From a virus: 25,000 nucleotides of DNA. The first letter of the stretch is position 1, and each line of letters begins with the position of its first letter. The notes beneath the pieces were generated by a model that was given only the letters and a program-made list of their open reading frames with translations, ran no database searches and had not been told where the DNA came from. Below are positions 7,844 through 15,211 of the stretch, piece after piece. A program made the translations under genes and the position numbers. The stretch spans positions 1 through 25,000 of IMG/VR virus record IMGVR_UViG_3300051212_000757. One strand, written 5' to 3'.

Positions 7844-8288
7844 ATGTTTTAGTAGCGTCATCATATTGGACATCTTCTCCAACTAAGAAGAATTTGTCTG
7901 CAGGAACTTTAATTAATCTAACATCAGTTTTATTTAAATGTTCATTTAAAAATGATCCAATTGTAGTATCATTATGGGCTATAACCATAGCAATAATTAC
8001 ATTGTCACAGATAAAAGCATAAGTTCTTCTATCATTCCAATAATCATCTGTTGTAGGTAATTCCATATAATCTACGCCATCTGCTGGTGTGCCACCAGAA
8101 AAAGATGATCCATCCCAAACTGCGCCAGACTTTGCCTGATTTCTATAAGATGTTGTTTCCATCAAAGTAATAGGAAGATTAGACTCTAATGCTGCATCTA
8201 AAATATTTTTTCTTGCATCTGTAGAATAGGTAAATTGAAATACCGCTTTCCAAGATGAGTCTTCATTTTTTGCTATTACAAAATACAT
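7836..8288 (-). CDS. Uncharacterised small virion-type protein
   Basis: 150 residues, no named family recognised. It appears to hold two related halves joined by a 'GAVWDGSSFSGG' loop. The second half (strand TYAFICDNVIIAMVIAHND, helix, strand VRLIKVPADKFFLVGEDVQYDD) has the same strand-helix-strand order and a final 'V....IG..Y' step as the two tiny proteins at 17526-17708 and 17698-17892. AAAAGGAGATAACT precedes the ATG and the gene has its own promoter. It is placed between the last fibre gene and the oxygenase block, so it is probably a virion accessory or chaperone-like protein; that role is a guess. Confidence 0.7.
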   Translation of the reverse strand: MYFVIAKNEDSSWKAVFQFTYSTDARKNILDAALESNLPITLMETTSYRNQAKSGAVWDGSSFSGGTPADGVDYMELPTTDDYWNDRRTYAFICDNVIIAMVIAHNDTTIGSFLNEHLNKTDVRLIKVPADKFFLVGEDVQYDDATKTLL

Positions 8289-8310
8289 AGTTATCTCCTT
8301 TTACTTTTTA

Positions 8311-8319
8311 ATTATAGCA
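8311..8319 (-). promoter_or_regulatory. Extended -10 promoter for 7836-8288
   Basis: TGCTATAAT on the minus strand, with a predicted start near 8304 and a leader of about 16 bases that includes AAAAGGAG. The -35 region falls in the loop of the inverted repeat at 8319-8358 and has no consensus. Confidence 0.55.
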
Positions 8320-8358
8320 TATCTTTGGGGAAAGATTTTTAGTTTTTCCCCAAGATAT
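8319..8358. terminator. Inverted repeat, possible terminator after the FFP-repeat gene
   Basis: ATATCTTTGGGGAAA (8319-8333) pairs with TTTCCCCAAGATAT (8345-8358) around an 11-base loop, with one unpaired T. It lies 18 bases past the stop of the 8376-9365 gene. No U-run follows on the minus strand, while a short T run follows on the plus strand, so efficient termination of leftward transcripts is uncertain. It may instead mark an mRNA 3' end or block read-through into the next promoter. Confidence 0.45.
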
Positions 8359-8375
8359 TTTAAACCTGACATCTG

Positions 8376-9365
8376 TTAGATGCAAATTCCTAAGCATACG
8401 CAGTTGTTTCCACAGGAACCGCCCACGAAGTATGGTGGGAAGAATGGTGGGAAAAACGGGAAGTATGGTGGGAAGAATGGTGGGAAGAACGGGAAGTATG
8501 GGAAGTATGGAGGGAAGAATGGGAAGAATGGGAAGTAAGGGAAGAATGGTGGGAAGAACGGGAAGAATGGGAAGTATGGAGGGAAGAATGGAGGGAAGAA
8601 TGGGAAGAATGGTGGGAAGAATGGGAAGAACGGGAAGAATGGGAAGAACGGTGGGAAGAATGGGAAGAATGGGAAGAACGGTGGGAAGAATGGTGGGAAG
8701 AACGGGAAGAATGGTGGGAAGAACGGCGGGAAGAATGGGAAGAATGGCGGGGTAGTTGTAACAGACGAAGTAGTAGCACCTGCTCCTGTTCCATTAGCAT
8801 TAATAGCAACAACTGTATATGTCTGTGATCCTGGAGAAGTAGAAGAAGGTGTATTATCTGTAGCATCATAAGGAGATGAAGTAATACCTGTATAACTTGT
8901 TCCATCTGAACCAGTAATAGTATATGAAGATATTGCCTTTCCACCATCTGATGGAGCGGTAAATGAAATTCTGTTTACGTTTGCAGATTGTGCAGAAGCA
9001 CTAACTCCTGTTGGTGTATCTGGAACTGTTGTTACTGTAACCGAAGCACTTGTAACTGGATTTGCAATACCTGCTGCGTTAGTTCCTTTAACAGTAAATG
9101 TATAAGATCCTGCTGTTAAGCCAGTAAATGTATAAGATGTTGCTGATGAACCAGTAGTAATCTCTGTTGTTGCTGGAGTTGTTGTAATTGTATAAGATGT
9201 TGCTGCAGGAGATGTAGCAGGCAACGACCAAGATAAGTTTACTGCACCATTACCCCAGGCTCTGGATGTTCCTACATCTGTGCCTGACAAACCTGTTACT
9301 GGATCTGGTTGTAAAAAGTTATCTTGTGCTGAGGCCTTGATACCTCTTTTTTTGCTCGTTGCCAT
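8376..9365 (-). CDS. Fibronectin-III protein with (FFP)n tail and Cys-rich end
   Basis: 329 residues, probably displayed on the virion surface. Order: a short basic N-terminus (1-15); two fibronectin type III-like domains at about 20-113 and 115-205 (SYTFTGLTAGSYTFTVKGTN in the first, ISSYTITGSDG in the second); a 108-residue tail made only of Phe, Pro and a few Tyr (206-313); then a C-terminal tip with Cys318, Cys322, Cys324 and Cys328. Fibronectin-III domains are common in phage tail proteins and bind sugars or proteins weakly. The Phe-Phe-Pro tail is not a family I know; it also occurs in the 17924-19576 protein. Good ribosome site AAAAGGAG before the ATG. No signal peptide. Cys spacing suggests disulphides or metal binding at the tip. 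Confidence 0.82.
   Translation of the reverse strand: MATSKKRGIKASAQDNFLQPDPVTGLSGTDVGTSRAWGNGAVNLSWSLPATSPAATSYTITTTPATTEITTGSSATSYTFTGLTAGSYTFTVKGTNAAGIANPVTSASVTVTTVPDTPTGVSASAQSANVNRISFTAPSDGGKAISSYTITGSDGTSYTGITSSPYDATDNTPSSTSPGSQTYTVVAINANGTGAGATTSSVTTTPPFFPFFPPFFPPFFPFFPPFFPPFFPFFPFFPPFFPFFPFFPFFPPFFPFFPPFFPPYFPFFPFFPPFFPYFPFFPFFPPYFPYFPFFPPFFPPYFPFFPPFFPPYFVGGSCGNNCVCLGICI
8427..8750 (-). repeat. Tandem DNA repeat encoding (FFP)n/(FFPP)n
   Basis: About 324 bases built from a 9-base unit (GGGAAGAAT on the plus strand) with frequent 3-base TGG inserts, giving mixed 9- and 12-base steps. It encodes residues 206-313 of the fibronectin-III protein. Phe is replaced by Tyr at seven places, mostly in the second half. 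The units differ at synonymous third positions, so selection on the protein is plausible. Confidence 0.9.
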
Positions 9366-9396
9366 GCTATTCTCCTTTTAGGTTTCTTAAATTTTA

Positions 9397-11346
9397 TTAG
9401 GCTGACAAGTCGCCCATTACTACCCATGTGTTTTCTGCTCTCTTGAAAAGAGTTGCAGATGACCATTGGGTTCTTAACTTAAGTCCAGGTGTTCCATTTA
9501 CTGTTACGCCACTTGCGCCAGCAATTGTTACCTGTCCAGCACCAGTCTGTAGGATATCTAAAGATGTTCCTACTGGGAATGCCACTGATGCATTTGTTGG
9601 AATTGTAAGGGTTTGAGCAGTTGCCTTACCCATTTCAATTAAACTATCTCTCTCAGTTAATGCTGAAAGTGTGTATGAGTCTGTCTTTTGAACAATTGGT
9701 GTATATGATGCTACCTTGCCATCTAGGGCTGTTGTAACAGTTGCTGCATAGTTTGCATCGTCACCAAGTGCTGCTGCTAATTCATCTAAAGTATTTAGTG
9801 CTGTAGGTGCAGAAGCAATTACAGCGTTTACCTGTGCTGTAGCATCTGCAATAGCCTCTGACTTTGCAGTAGCAATTAATCCAGGAACAGCATCGATTTG
9901 TGTTTGAATAGAAGATGTAACTCCGTCTACATATCCTAATTCTGTTTCTGAAACTGTTGAAGAAATTGCCAACTTAGTCCAATCAATTGCTGCTGATGCA
10001 TTTATATCAGCATTTACAATTGTGTCTGCTGCAATCTTACCTGTAGTTACTGCATTATCTGCAAGTTTTGCAGTTGTTACAGCATCTGAAGCAATCTTAT
10101 CTGTAGTTACTGCAGAATTTCCAATTTTTGATTCTACAACAGAACCGTCAACTGGTGTTCTTTCGTCTGTAAGACGTGTATCTGATGTATAAACAAGATC
10201 TGCAGTATCTGTAATTCCATGAACATTCTCTGTTACTGCTGCGTGATCTACTATATCTTGTGTAACTGCTAATGCAGAAGTATCAGCAATTCCATGAACA
10301 TTTAGAGTAGTTCCATTATGAGTTGTTACTGCGTCGTCTGCATAAATTTTTGTTGCAAGTGCAGAGGTATCAGGAATGCCATGGACATCTGTTGTATCAG
10401 AATTATGTGTAGATACTGCAGTGCTTGAAGAATTATCAGCATATGTCTTTGTTGCTAGTGCTGTTGTATCTGAAATTCCATGTACATCTGTTGTATCAGA
10501 ATTATGTGTAGAAACTGCAGCATCTGCATATTCTTTTGTTGCTAATGCATCTGTGTCAGCAATACCATGAACATTTGTATGATCATCATTGTGTGCACCA
10601 ATTTCGCCATCTACATAACCCTTTGTTGATGCATGAAGTGCATCTGTAGGTGCTCCAGAAAGTGTTAGAGCGCCTGTCATTGTATCTCCAGCCTTTGCAA
10701 CCTTTTCTGCAATGTTTGCTGCTACTGTTGTTGAGAAGTTTTCATCTCCTCCAAGTGCTGTAGAGAGTTCTTGTAGTGTATCAAGTAATCCTGGTGCTCC
10801 ATTAACCAAACCATCGATCTTTGACTGAACAAACTGAGTTGTAGCAATCTTGGTTGAGTTATCAGTGCTTGATTGTGTTGCTGCAACTGAAGATCCTCCA
10901 AGATCAGCACCATTCAGTGTCTTATTTGTTAGGGTTTGTGTTCCATCTAGAGTTACTACTGTGGAATCAATATCAAACTGTTCTGTTCCTAAGTTCCAGT
11001 CAATACCTGTACCAGCAAGTGCTGATTGATCTACTGTTGCGTTTGAAACTGCATCATTAACATAATCTTTTGATGCCATTGTATTAAAGAAGTCTGCGTC
11101 ATCACCTATGGCTGCAGCGATTTCATTCAGAGTGTCTAATGTTGCTGGTAGGTCAATTCCAGAAATACCGCCAAGGACTGACTCAGCATCTACATAGTAC
11201 TTAAGAGCAGACCATGTTGATGTGCCATTACCAATCTTAAATTTACCAGTATCGGTTTCATAACCGATTTCACCTGCTGCGAGAGTTGGGTTTGCTGCAG
11301 TCCATTGTGCTGCTGTTCCTCTTCGCTGTTGCATTCTTGTTGCCAT
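9397..11346 (-). CDS. Tail fibre with Mtd-like N-terminal domain
   Basis: 649 residues. Residues 1-48 (RRGTAAQW, LAAGEIGYETDTGKFKIG) match the N-terminal domain of phage major tropism determinants, which anchors trimeric fibres to the tail. Three 'LDTL.EL..ALG.D.NF' blocks follow, at about 69-100, 188-215 and 517-545. A run of five His-containing repeats (about 252-380, core VHGI.DT..LATK.YAD) and an AVTT.KIA run (411-450) form a probable trimeric coiled shaft. The last 95 residues form a beta domain also found at the end of the 19584-20213 protein (DSYTLSALTERD ... TLFKRAENTWVVMGDLSA). Probable role: host recognition. AAGGAG precedes the ATG, and there is an extended -10 promoter 46 bases upstream. 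Confidence 0.88.
   Translation of the reverse strand: MATRMQQRRGTAAQWTAANPTLAAGEIGYETDTGKFKIGNGTSTWSALKYYVDAESVLGGISGIDLPATLDTLNEIAAAIGDDADFFNTMASKDYVNDAVSNATVDQSALAGTGIDWNLGTEQFDIDSTVVTLDGTQTLTNKTLNGADLGGSSVAATQSSTDNSTKIATTQFVQSKIDGLVNGAPGLLDTLQELSTALGGDENFSTTVAANIAEKVAKAGDTMTGALTLSGAPTDALHASTKGYVDGEIGAHNDDHTNVHGIADTDALATKEYADAAVSTHNSDTTDVHGISDTTALATKTYADNSSSTAVSTHNSDTTDVHGIPDTSALATKIYADDAVTTHNGTTLNVHGIADTSALAVTQDIVDHAAVTENVHGITDTADLVYTSDTRLTDERTPVDGSVVESKIGNSAVTTDKIASDAVTTAKLADNAVTTGKIAADTIVNADINASAAIDWTKLAISSTVSETELGYVDGVTSSIQTQIDAVPGLIATAKSEAIADATAQVNAVIASAPTALNTLDELAAALGDDANYAATVTTALDGKVASYTPIVQKTDSYTLSALTERDSLIEMGKATAQTLTIPTNASVAFPVGTSLDILQTGAGQVTIAGASGVTVNGTPGLKLRTQWSSATLFKRAENTWVVMGDLSA
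10207..10593 (-). repeat. Five imperfect repeats (VHGI.DT..LATK.YAD) in the fibre shaft
   Basis: Encodes residues 252-380 of the fibre gene. The period is about 29-33 residues, and each unit has paired histidines (a leading H, then VHGI). The DNA copies are clearly related (repeated ATTCCATG and GTATCAGAATTATGTGTAG segments on the plus strand), which points to recent internal duplication. Confidence 0.75.
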
Positions 11347-11391
11347 TTATTATCTCCTTGTTGGTATTTCTACCGTTGTATTTCTGTGCTT

Positions 11392-11400
11392 ATTATAACA
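11392..11400 (-). promoter_or_regulatory. Extended -10 promoter for the Mtd-like fibre gene
   Basis: TGTTATAAT on the minus strand, predicted start near 11385, leader of about 40 bases ending in AAGGAGATAATAA before ATG. No clear -35. Confidence 0.5.
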
Positions 11401-11407
11401 TCAGTTT

Positions 11408-11857
11408 TTAATTGAAATTATCAGTCGCACTACCGCCGTCATAGACTAATGCCCATGAGGAAGTATTGTATGATCCTCCGTCTGATGGTGAGCCTTGTGG
11501 ATCATTAAAACTACCAGCATTGACAAACTGAGATACTATAAAGCCAGTTCCATCAATTGCTGTATCGTGAATGTGTTGAGGTAATGTTAGGGTGTCGTCT
11601 ATGGTAGCCTGTGTGTACCATGAACCCTCATAGTAGAAATTTACTCTATTTGTTAGAGTATCTAACCACTGTGTACCATTAGTTGGTGAAGAAGGAGCAG
11701 TACTTCCTACAGACATAGATACTGAATCTACATACTCCTTGGTTGCTGCATGTGAAGCAAGAGTTGGTGCTCCTACAGTTACTGCATCTCCGAATGTACC
11801 GCCGTTAGTTACGACTAAGCCATTCTTTACCTTAAAGTCTTTATCTACTGTTGCCAT
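11408..11857 (-). CDS. Small tail-fibre protein
   Basis: 149 residues. The N-terminus MATVDKDFKVKNGLVV is nearly the same as that of the next gene upstream (11888-13501), so both probably attach to the same virion partner. It continues with a GAPTLASHAATKEYVDS segment typical of fibre shafts, then a PSSPTNGTQWLDTLTNRVNFYYEGSWY segment, common in tail-fibre tips, and a Gly/Asp/Ser-rich C-terminus. AGAAGGAG precedes the ATG. It may be a short fibre or a fibre tip subunit; the receptor is unknown. Confidence 0.8.
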   Translation of the reverse strand: MATVDKDFKVKNGLVVTNGGTFGDAVTVGAPTLASHAATKEYVDSVSMSVGSTAPSSPTNGTQWLDTLTNRVNFYYEGSWYTQATIDDTLTLPQHIHDTAIDGTGFIVSQFVNAGSFNDPQGSPSDGGSYNTSSWALVYDGGSATDNFN

Positions 11858-11887
11858 TTACTGCTCCTTCTACCAATTTAATTTTTG

Positions 11888-13501
11888 TTATGCTAACAAT
11901 GTTCCTACAACAGTTACTGTTGAGGTATTATTAACAGTTGCTACACGAAGACGTACATCAGAACCGCTAACATCTGCAGATACTGTCATTGCAGATCCAT
12001 TAGTTCCAACCATTGCATATTCTGTGATAGCAATATTATCTGAAGTATCAAGAGTCAAAAGTACTTCTGATACATCTGTGTGTGTTCCATAAGCAGTCTT
12101 AACTAAGAACTTTGCAGTTCTATAGTCGGCCTTTGCCCATGAAAATGCTGTAACTGTTGAAGCGGTTGGGACAGAAACTGTTGCTGCTACCTGCTTTGCA
12201 AGTGAGTCAATTTCTACTGCTTCAAAGTTTGGAACTACTGCTTCAAGGGCAGATACTGCACGAGCATCTGTAAAGTAAAGGTTTGTTGAACCTTCTGTGA
12301 GTTGGTCAGTATTAGAATCTGCAACACCGTTTTCTGCGGTAATTGTAAGGTTGTTTGATCCATCCTTAGTAATTACAATGTTTGTCTTTGTAGCATTTGC
12401 AAGCAATGTTGCTGCTTCTGCCTTTGCACGAGCATCTGTATAGTATAGGTTTGTTCCTTCTGCTACATTTGTTGTGCTTAAGTTATCAATACGAGTATTT
12501 GTTGCTGAGTCAAGACCGTCTGCATAAGACTGTGCTGCTGCTTGTGCTGCTGAAGCAGAACCTGCTGCATCATAGTTTACTGCAAGTCCGTCAGCATAAT
12601 CTTGTGCTTCTGACTGAGCATTGTTTGCTGCAGTTGTAGCAAATGACTCTGCATTTGTTTGTGCAGTATTTGCATAACCTTGTGCTGCTGAATCTACATC
12701 AGAAATTTCTGAATCAACATAAGTTGTGTCAGCCTTTGTAGCAACTAAGTTAGCGACATCTGTTGCATAGTTTGGATTATCAGCAATTGCTGCTGCTAAC
12801 TCATTAAGAGTATCAAGCATTGCTGGTGCTGAATCTACAAGATCTGCAACCTTTCCATCTGTGTAGTCATTTGCATCTGCAAGTGCCTGTGCTGCTGCAC
12901 CAATTGCATCATATGTACCAGCAAGATTTAATGCTGTAATTGCATTGTTTGTGTAGGTGTTTGCATCTGTTTCTGCATCTGCAATCTGACCTTCTAAAGT
13001 AGAAACTGCTGAAGCAAGAGCATTTGATGCTGTTAATTCTGCTGCTGCTTGTGCTGCATTAGCCTTTGTAGTTGCATCTGATGCTGCTGCATCGATTGCT
13101 TCACCCTTTGCTGTAGCAACTTCTGCATCTGTTGCAAAGTCTGAGTCAAGGGTTGTTGAGATTTGGACATTTGCTGTACCATCAAAAGATACAGAGCCTG
13201 TGACATCTCCAGTTAATTCAATTGTACGAGCAGTCTCAAGTGCTGTTGCTGTATCTGCATTTCCAGTTACATCCCCAACAAGATTTGCTGTGATTGTACC
13301 TGCTGCAAAGTTGCCTGAGCCATCACGCTTTACAACCTTATTTGCTTCGTTATTAGAGGTGGCTGTTCCACCAATTAAGTTGACGATATAATTTTGATCG
13401 TCTGTTTTCTTTGTAAGAATGTCGTGGTTGTTGATGGTACCTGTTGTGCCTTCAACAATCAGACCCTTTTTGATTTTAAAGTCTTTTTCGACTGTTGCCA
13501 T
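11888..13501 (-). CDS. Large Ala-rich tail fibre
   Basis: 537 residues. Shared attachment segment MATVEKDFKIKKGLIV (1-16); GNADTATALETARTIELTG with LTGDVTGSVSFDG repeats (about 75-120), typical of phage tail-fibre repeats; a long Ala/Asp/Thr-rich coiled region (120-350) with one LDTLNELAAAI block; two '(T/E)..NLYYTDARA' units (about 345-420); and a C-terminal beta domain (about 445-537) paralogous to that of the 13518-13964 protein. Probably a trimeric fibre. AAGGAG lies 8 bases before the ATG, and the upstream gene ends just ahead, so translation may also be coupled. Confidence 0.87.
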   Translation of the reverse strand: MATVEKDFKIKKGLIVEGTTGTINNHDILTKKTDDQNYIVNLIGGTATSNNEANKVVKRDGSGNFAAGTITANLVGDVTGNADTATALETARTIELTGDVTGSVSFDGTANVQISTTLDSDFATDAEVATAKGEAIDAAASDATTKANAAQAAAELTASNALASAVSTLEGQIADAETDANTYTNNAITALNLAGTYDAIGAAAQALADANDYTDGKVADLVDSAPAMLDTLNELAAAIADNPNYATDVANLVATKADTTYVDSEISDVDSAAQGYANTAQTNAESFATTAANNAQSEAQDYADGLAVNYDAAGSASAAQAAAQSYADGLDSATNTRIDNLSTTNVAEGTNLYYTDARAKAEAATLLANATKTNIVITKDGSNNLTITAENGVADSNTDQLTEGSTNLYFTDARAVSALEAVVPNFEAVEIDSLAKQVAATVSVPTASTVTAFSWAKADYRTAKFLVKTAYGTHTDVSEVLLTLDTSDNIAITEYAMVGTNGSAMTVSADVSGSDVRLRVATVNNTSTVTVVGTLLA

Positions 13502-13517
13502 TTGTTTATCTCCTTAG

Positions 13518-13964
13518 TTATGCCTTAAGTCCCATACGTGCAAAACGTACAGTGACTGGCTTGATTGCAGGATCTGGAGTGACTGTTAAGGCCACGGTAT
13601 TTCCAGTCCGTGAGACGCTAATGGTGCCAATATTCCCATCGTTGTCTATTGTTCCATACTCAGAAACGTTTACATTTGTACCGTCTACAAGTATGGTCAA
13701 TTCTGTTGCATAAAATTTATTGTCTCCTGATGTTGTCTTAGAAATAGAGACAAGATACTTAATCATTCGCCATTCAGTAGCATCGAAGTTATCTATAACG
13801 GTAACATTTTCAATGCCGTAAATTGTATTCTCGTTATTACCAGATGATCCAAGATCATTTCCAGCACCTGCGAGGGTATCGATTAAGTCTTCGTAATCTT
13901 CCTGTGTAGGACGATCACCTGTTTGAAATTTGCTCTTTACTGCAGCAATTGATATTTTTGCCAT
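13518..13964 (-). CDS. Short fibre/adaptor protein
   Basis: 148 residues. N-terminus MAKISIAAVKSKFQTGDRPTQEDYEDLIDTL is a typical structural-phage opening (tail fibre or baseplate). From about residue 60 it holds a beta domain (EWRMIKYLVSI, YATELTILVDG, VSEYGTIDNDGNIGTISV, VALTVTPDP) that lines up strand for strand with the end of the 11888-13501 fibre, so the two share an evolutionary module. There is no SD sequence: TATAAT ends 6 bases before the ATG, predicting a leaderless message. Confidence 0.8.
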   Translation of the reverse strand: MAKISIAAVKSKFQTGDRPTQEDYEDLIDTLAGAGNDLGSSGNNENTIYGIENVTVIDNFDATEWRMIKYLVSISKTTSGDNKFYATELTILVDGTNVNVSEYGTIDNDGNIGTISVSRTGNTVALTVTPDPAIKPVTVRFARMGLKA

Positions 13965-13970
13965 GGCCTT

Positions 13971-13976
13971 ATTATA
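13971..13976 (-). promoter_or_regulatory. -10 element, predicted leaderless start for 13518-13964
   Basis: TATAAT on the minus strand, then AAGGCC and ATG at 13964. This copy lacks the TG of the extended -10 and has no visible -35, but the 6-base distance to the ATG matches the other leaderless candidates. Confidence 0.5.
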
Positions 13977-13991
13977 ACTCCCTTTTTTATT

Positions 13992-14213
13992 TTAAAGAAT
14001 CCAGTTACTAAAGCCAATCACTTGTAATGGAACTGGCGGTGGGTTAGATGCACTGTATCCTTCAATATTTATAGATTTAAAACTAACTCTAAATGGTAAA
14101 GAGTGTTTTATTGTTGTAGTTGGACTAACGAGGTTTATATATTTTACTGAGTAGTTGATTGGTTTAACATATTTTGTTTGATGCTTTAAATTTGATAGCG
14201 TTGCTGTTGCCAT
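13992..14213 (-). CDS. Small uncharacterised structural-type protein
   Basis: 73 residues from the ATG at 14213, chosen because it overlaps the upstream stop as TAATG (14215-14211). A longer frame from 14264 would run over the end of the upstream gene and begins with an unlikely Arg-rich stretch. The sequence has a basic first half, a beta-like FRVSFKSINIEGY and ends in NPPPVPLQVIGFSNWIL. The Pro-rich 'PPP.PLQVIG' end looks familiar from small phage virion proteins but I cannot name a family. Its position among baseplate and fibre genes suggests a structural role. Confidence 0.65.
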   Translation of the reverse strand: MATATLSNLKHQTKYVKPINYSVKYINLVSPTTTIKHSLPFRVSFKSINIEGYSASNPPPVPLQVIGFSNWIL

Positions 14214-14617
14214 TAATCTGTTACGTCTTCGAGAATTTTCATACTGCCTTGTGCAACTGTCCAAACCCTTGTTGGGTCAGATAGTTGAATATCAAAGATG
14301 TCTCCCGTTTCTAGAATAACTGATTGTTCAGATGTTAGCCAAACCGTAAATTCTCCAACCAAGTCGTCTGCGTCTTGCTCTGGATTTAATTCCATAACTA
14401 GAGTTGAGTCATCTGTTATGATTCCAAGGTCTGCAGAATTATTAGGACGTTTAACCTTCATGTTAATTGTCCAGTCAGGGATATTTAATGGTTCCCCCGC
14501 ATCATCGACAACATAAACTCTAAAACCAGATGTGTCTCCACGGACTACTGTCCAAAGCACTGTTGGAGGTTTTTCACCTATGTCATATGAAGAAGCGGAT
14601 CCACGAAAATTTGCCAT
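14213..14617 (-). CDS. Baseplate BppU-N-like small protein
   Basis: 134 residues. The VVRGDTSGFRVYVVDDAGEPLNI opening (24-46), followed by IPDWTINMKVKR and ending in FDIQLSDPTRVWTVAQGSMKILEDVTD, has the layout of the N-terminal domain of BppU-type baseplate proteins (DUF2479-like), which link receptor-binding proteins to the baseplate. It is paralogous to the proteins at 22324-22743 and 23956-24351. No ribosome site; a TGATATAAT box ends 6 bases before the ATG. The downstream gene starts on its stop codon. Confidence 0.72.
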   Translation of the reverse strand: MANFRGSASSYDIGEKPPTVLWTVVRGDTSGFRVYVVDDAGEPLNIPDWTINMKVKRPNNSADLGIITDDSTLVMELNPEQDADDLVGEFTVWLTSEQSVILETGDIFDIQLSDPTRVWTVAQGSMKILEDVTD

Positions 14618-14623
14618 GTTGTG

Positions 14624-14632
14624 ATTATATCA
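14624..14632 (-). promoter_or_regulatory. Extended -10 promoter, predicted leaderless start for 14213-14617
   Basis: TGATATAAT on the minus strand, then CACAAC and ATG at 14617: exactly 6 bases between TATAAT and ATG. No -35 match. Confidence 0.6.
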
Positions 14633-14634
14633 TA

Positions 14635-15150
14635 TTAGGCTAATCCAGCCTTCAATGCTCCCCATGTTCCATTGCCTTTTGCCTGAATAACAATTACTCC
14701 AGTTGTAGGATTTGCTACAGCAACTATTCCTATCGCTCCACCTACAACGGTAGTTGTCAAAGATCCAGAAGAATCTACGTATAGTAATTCTCCTACTAAG
14801 AAACTACTTGTGTTTACATTTGTTAATACTCCAGCAACAACTACTTCTCCACTTTCTCCATTTGCTAATGAAGTTTTTGTCAAACCAAGAAATGGATAAT
14901 TGTCAGATAGTGACGAAGTAAATAATGCTATTTGTGTTTTATTATTTGTATGTCCTACTGCGTATACTGGTTTTGCTGAACCTATAGTTGAGCCTGAGTT
15001 ATTTATTACCTTTACCCGCACATTTGATGCATCAAGCGAAGAAATAGCGTCATCTACATCATCCGCTAATTTTTTAATATCATTATGCACGTTTACAGAA
15101 TCTGTAGATTCTGGAAATGTAAGACCATAATTATTAGTAATATCTGCCAT
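14635..15150 (-). CDS. Fibre-type structural protein
   Basis: 171 residues from the ATG at 15150. N-terminus MADITNNYGLTFPESTDSV, followed by a short helix (NDIKKLADDVDDAISSL), is common in phage tail/baseplate proteins. The rest is a beta domain with 'VINNSGSTIGSAKPVYAVGHTNN...' and 'GVLTNVNTSSFLVGELLYVDSSG', a pattern seen in capsid or tail decoration domains. I chose 15150 because the minus-strand -10 ends at 15159, so ATG 15156 and TTG 15159 would lie upstream of transcription, whereas 15150 is at or within two bases of the predicted start. It is first in the second leftward fibre block. Confidence 0.75.
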   Translation of the reverse strand: MADITNNYGLTFPESTDSVNVHNDIKKLADDVDDAISSLDASNVRVKVINNSGSTIGSAKPVYAVGHTNNKTQIALFTSSLSDNYPFLGLTKTSLANGESGEVVVAGVLTNVNTSSFLVGELLYVDSSGSLTTTVVGGAIGIVAVANPTTGVIVIQAKGNGTWGALKAGLA

Positions 15151-15158
15151 AGACATCA

Positions 15159-15189
15159 ATTATAGCATTATTTGACTAAATGCCTCAAA
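15159..15189 (-). promoter_or_regulatory. Leftward promoter of the second fibre block
   Basis: TTGAGG (15189-15184), an 18-base spacer ending in TGC, then TATAAT (15164-15159). The predicted start is about 15152, next to the ATG at 15150. It is interleaved with the rightward promoter at 15172-15201. Confidence 0.65.
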
Positions 15190-15201
15190 CTATGTTATAC
15201 T
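15172..15201 (+). promoter_or_regulatory. Rightward promoter of the lysin gene
   Basis: TTGACT (15172-15177), an 18-base spacer ending in TGT, then TATACT (15196-15201): the best -35/-10 pair in the window, with an extended -10. The predicted start is near 15208. The polymerase footprint overlaps the leftward promoter. Confidence 0.7.
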
Positions 15202-15211
15202 AGGAAGTAAT

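Noticed and set aside
8427-8750. Possible CRISPR array because of regular short repeats
   Set aside because: The repeats are contiguous 9- and 12-base units without unique spacers and are in frame with a protein.
8432-8755. Open frame on the plus strand with MVGRMGRT repeats
   Set aside because: It is the mirror of the (FFP)n-coding DNA repeat: the repeat has no stops on either strand, and this frame lacks a ribosome site and any fold.
8390-8947. Open frame on the minus strand with HSS and SSH repeats
   Set aside because: It is another frame of the same repeat region and overlaps the fibronectin-III gene completely; low complexity only.
14214-14264. Longer start for the 13992 gene (from 14264)
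   Set aside because: It would overlap the 3' end of the upstream gene by 52 bases and add an Arg-rich stretch; the ATG at 14213 has the TAATG overlap used by many neighbours.
15151-15159. TTG at 15159 and ATG at 15156 as starts of the 14635 gene
   Set aside because: They lie inside or just behind the promoter -10 (15164-15159) and would not be in the mRNA.
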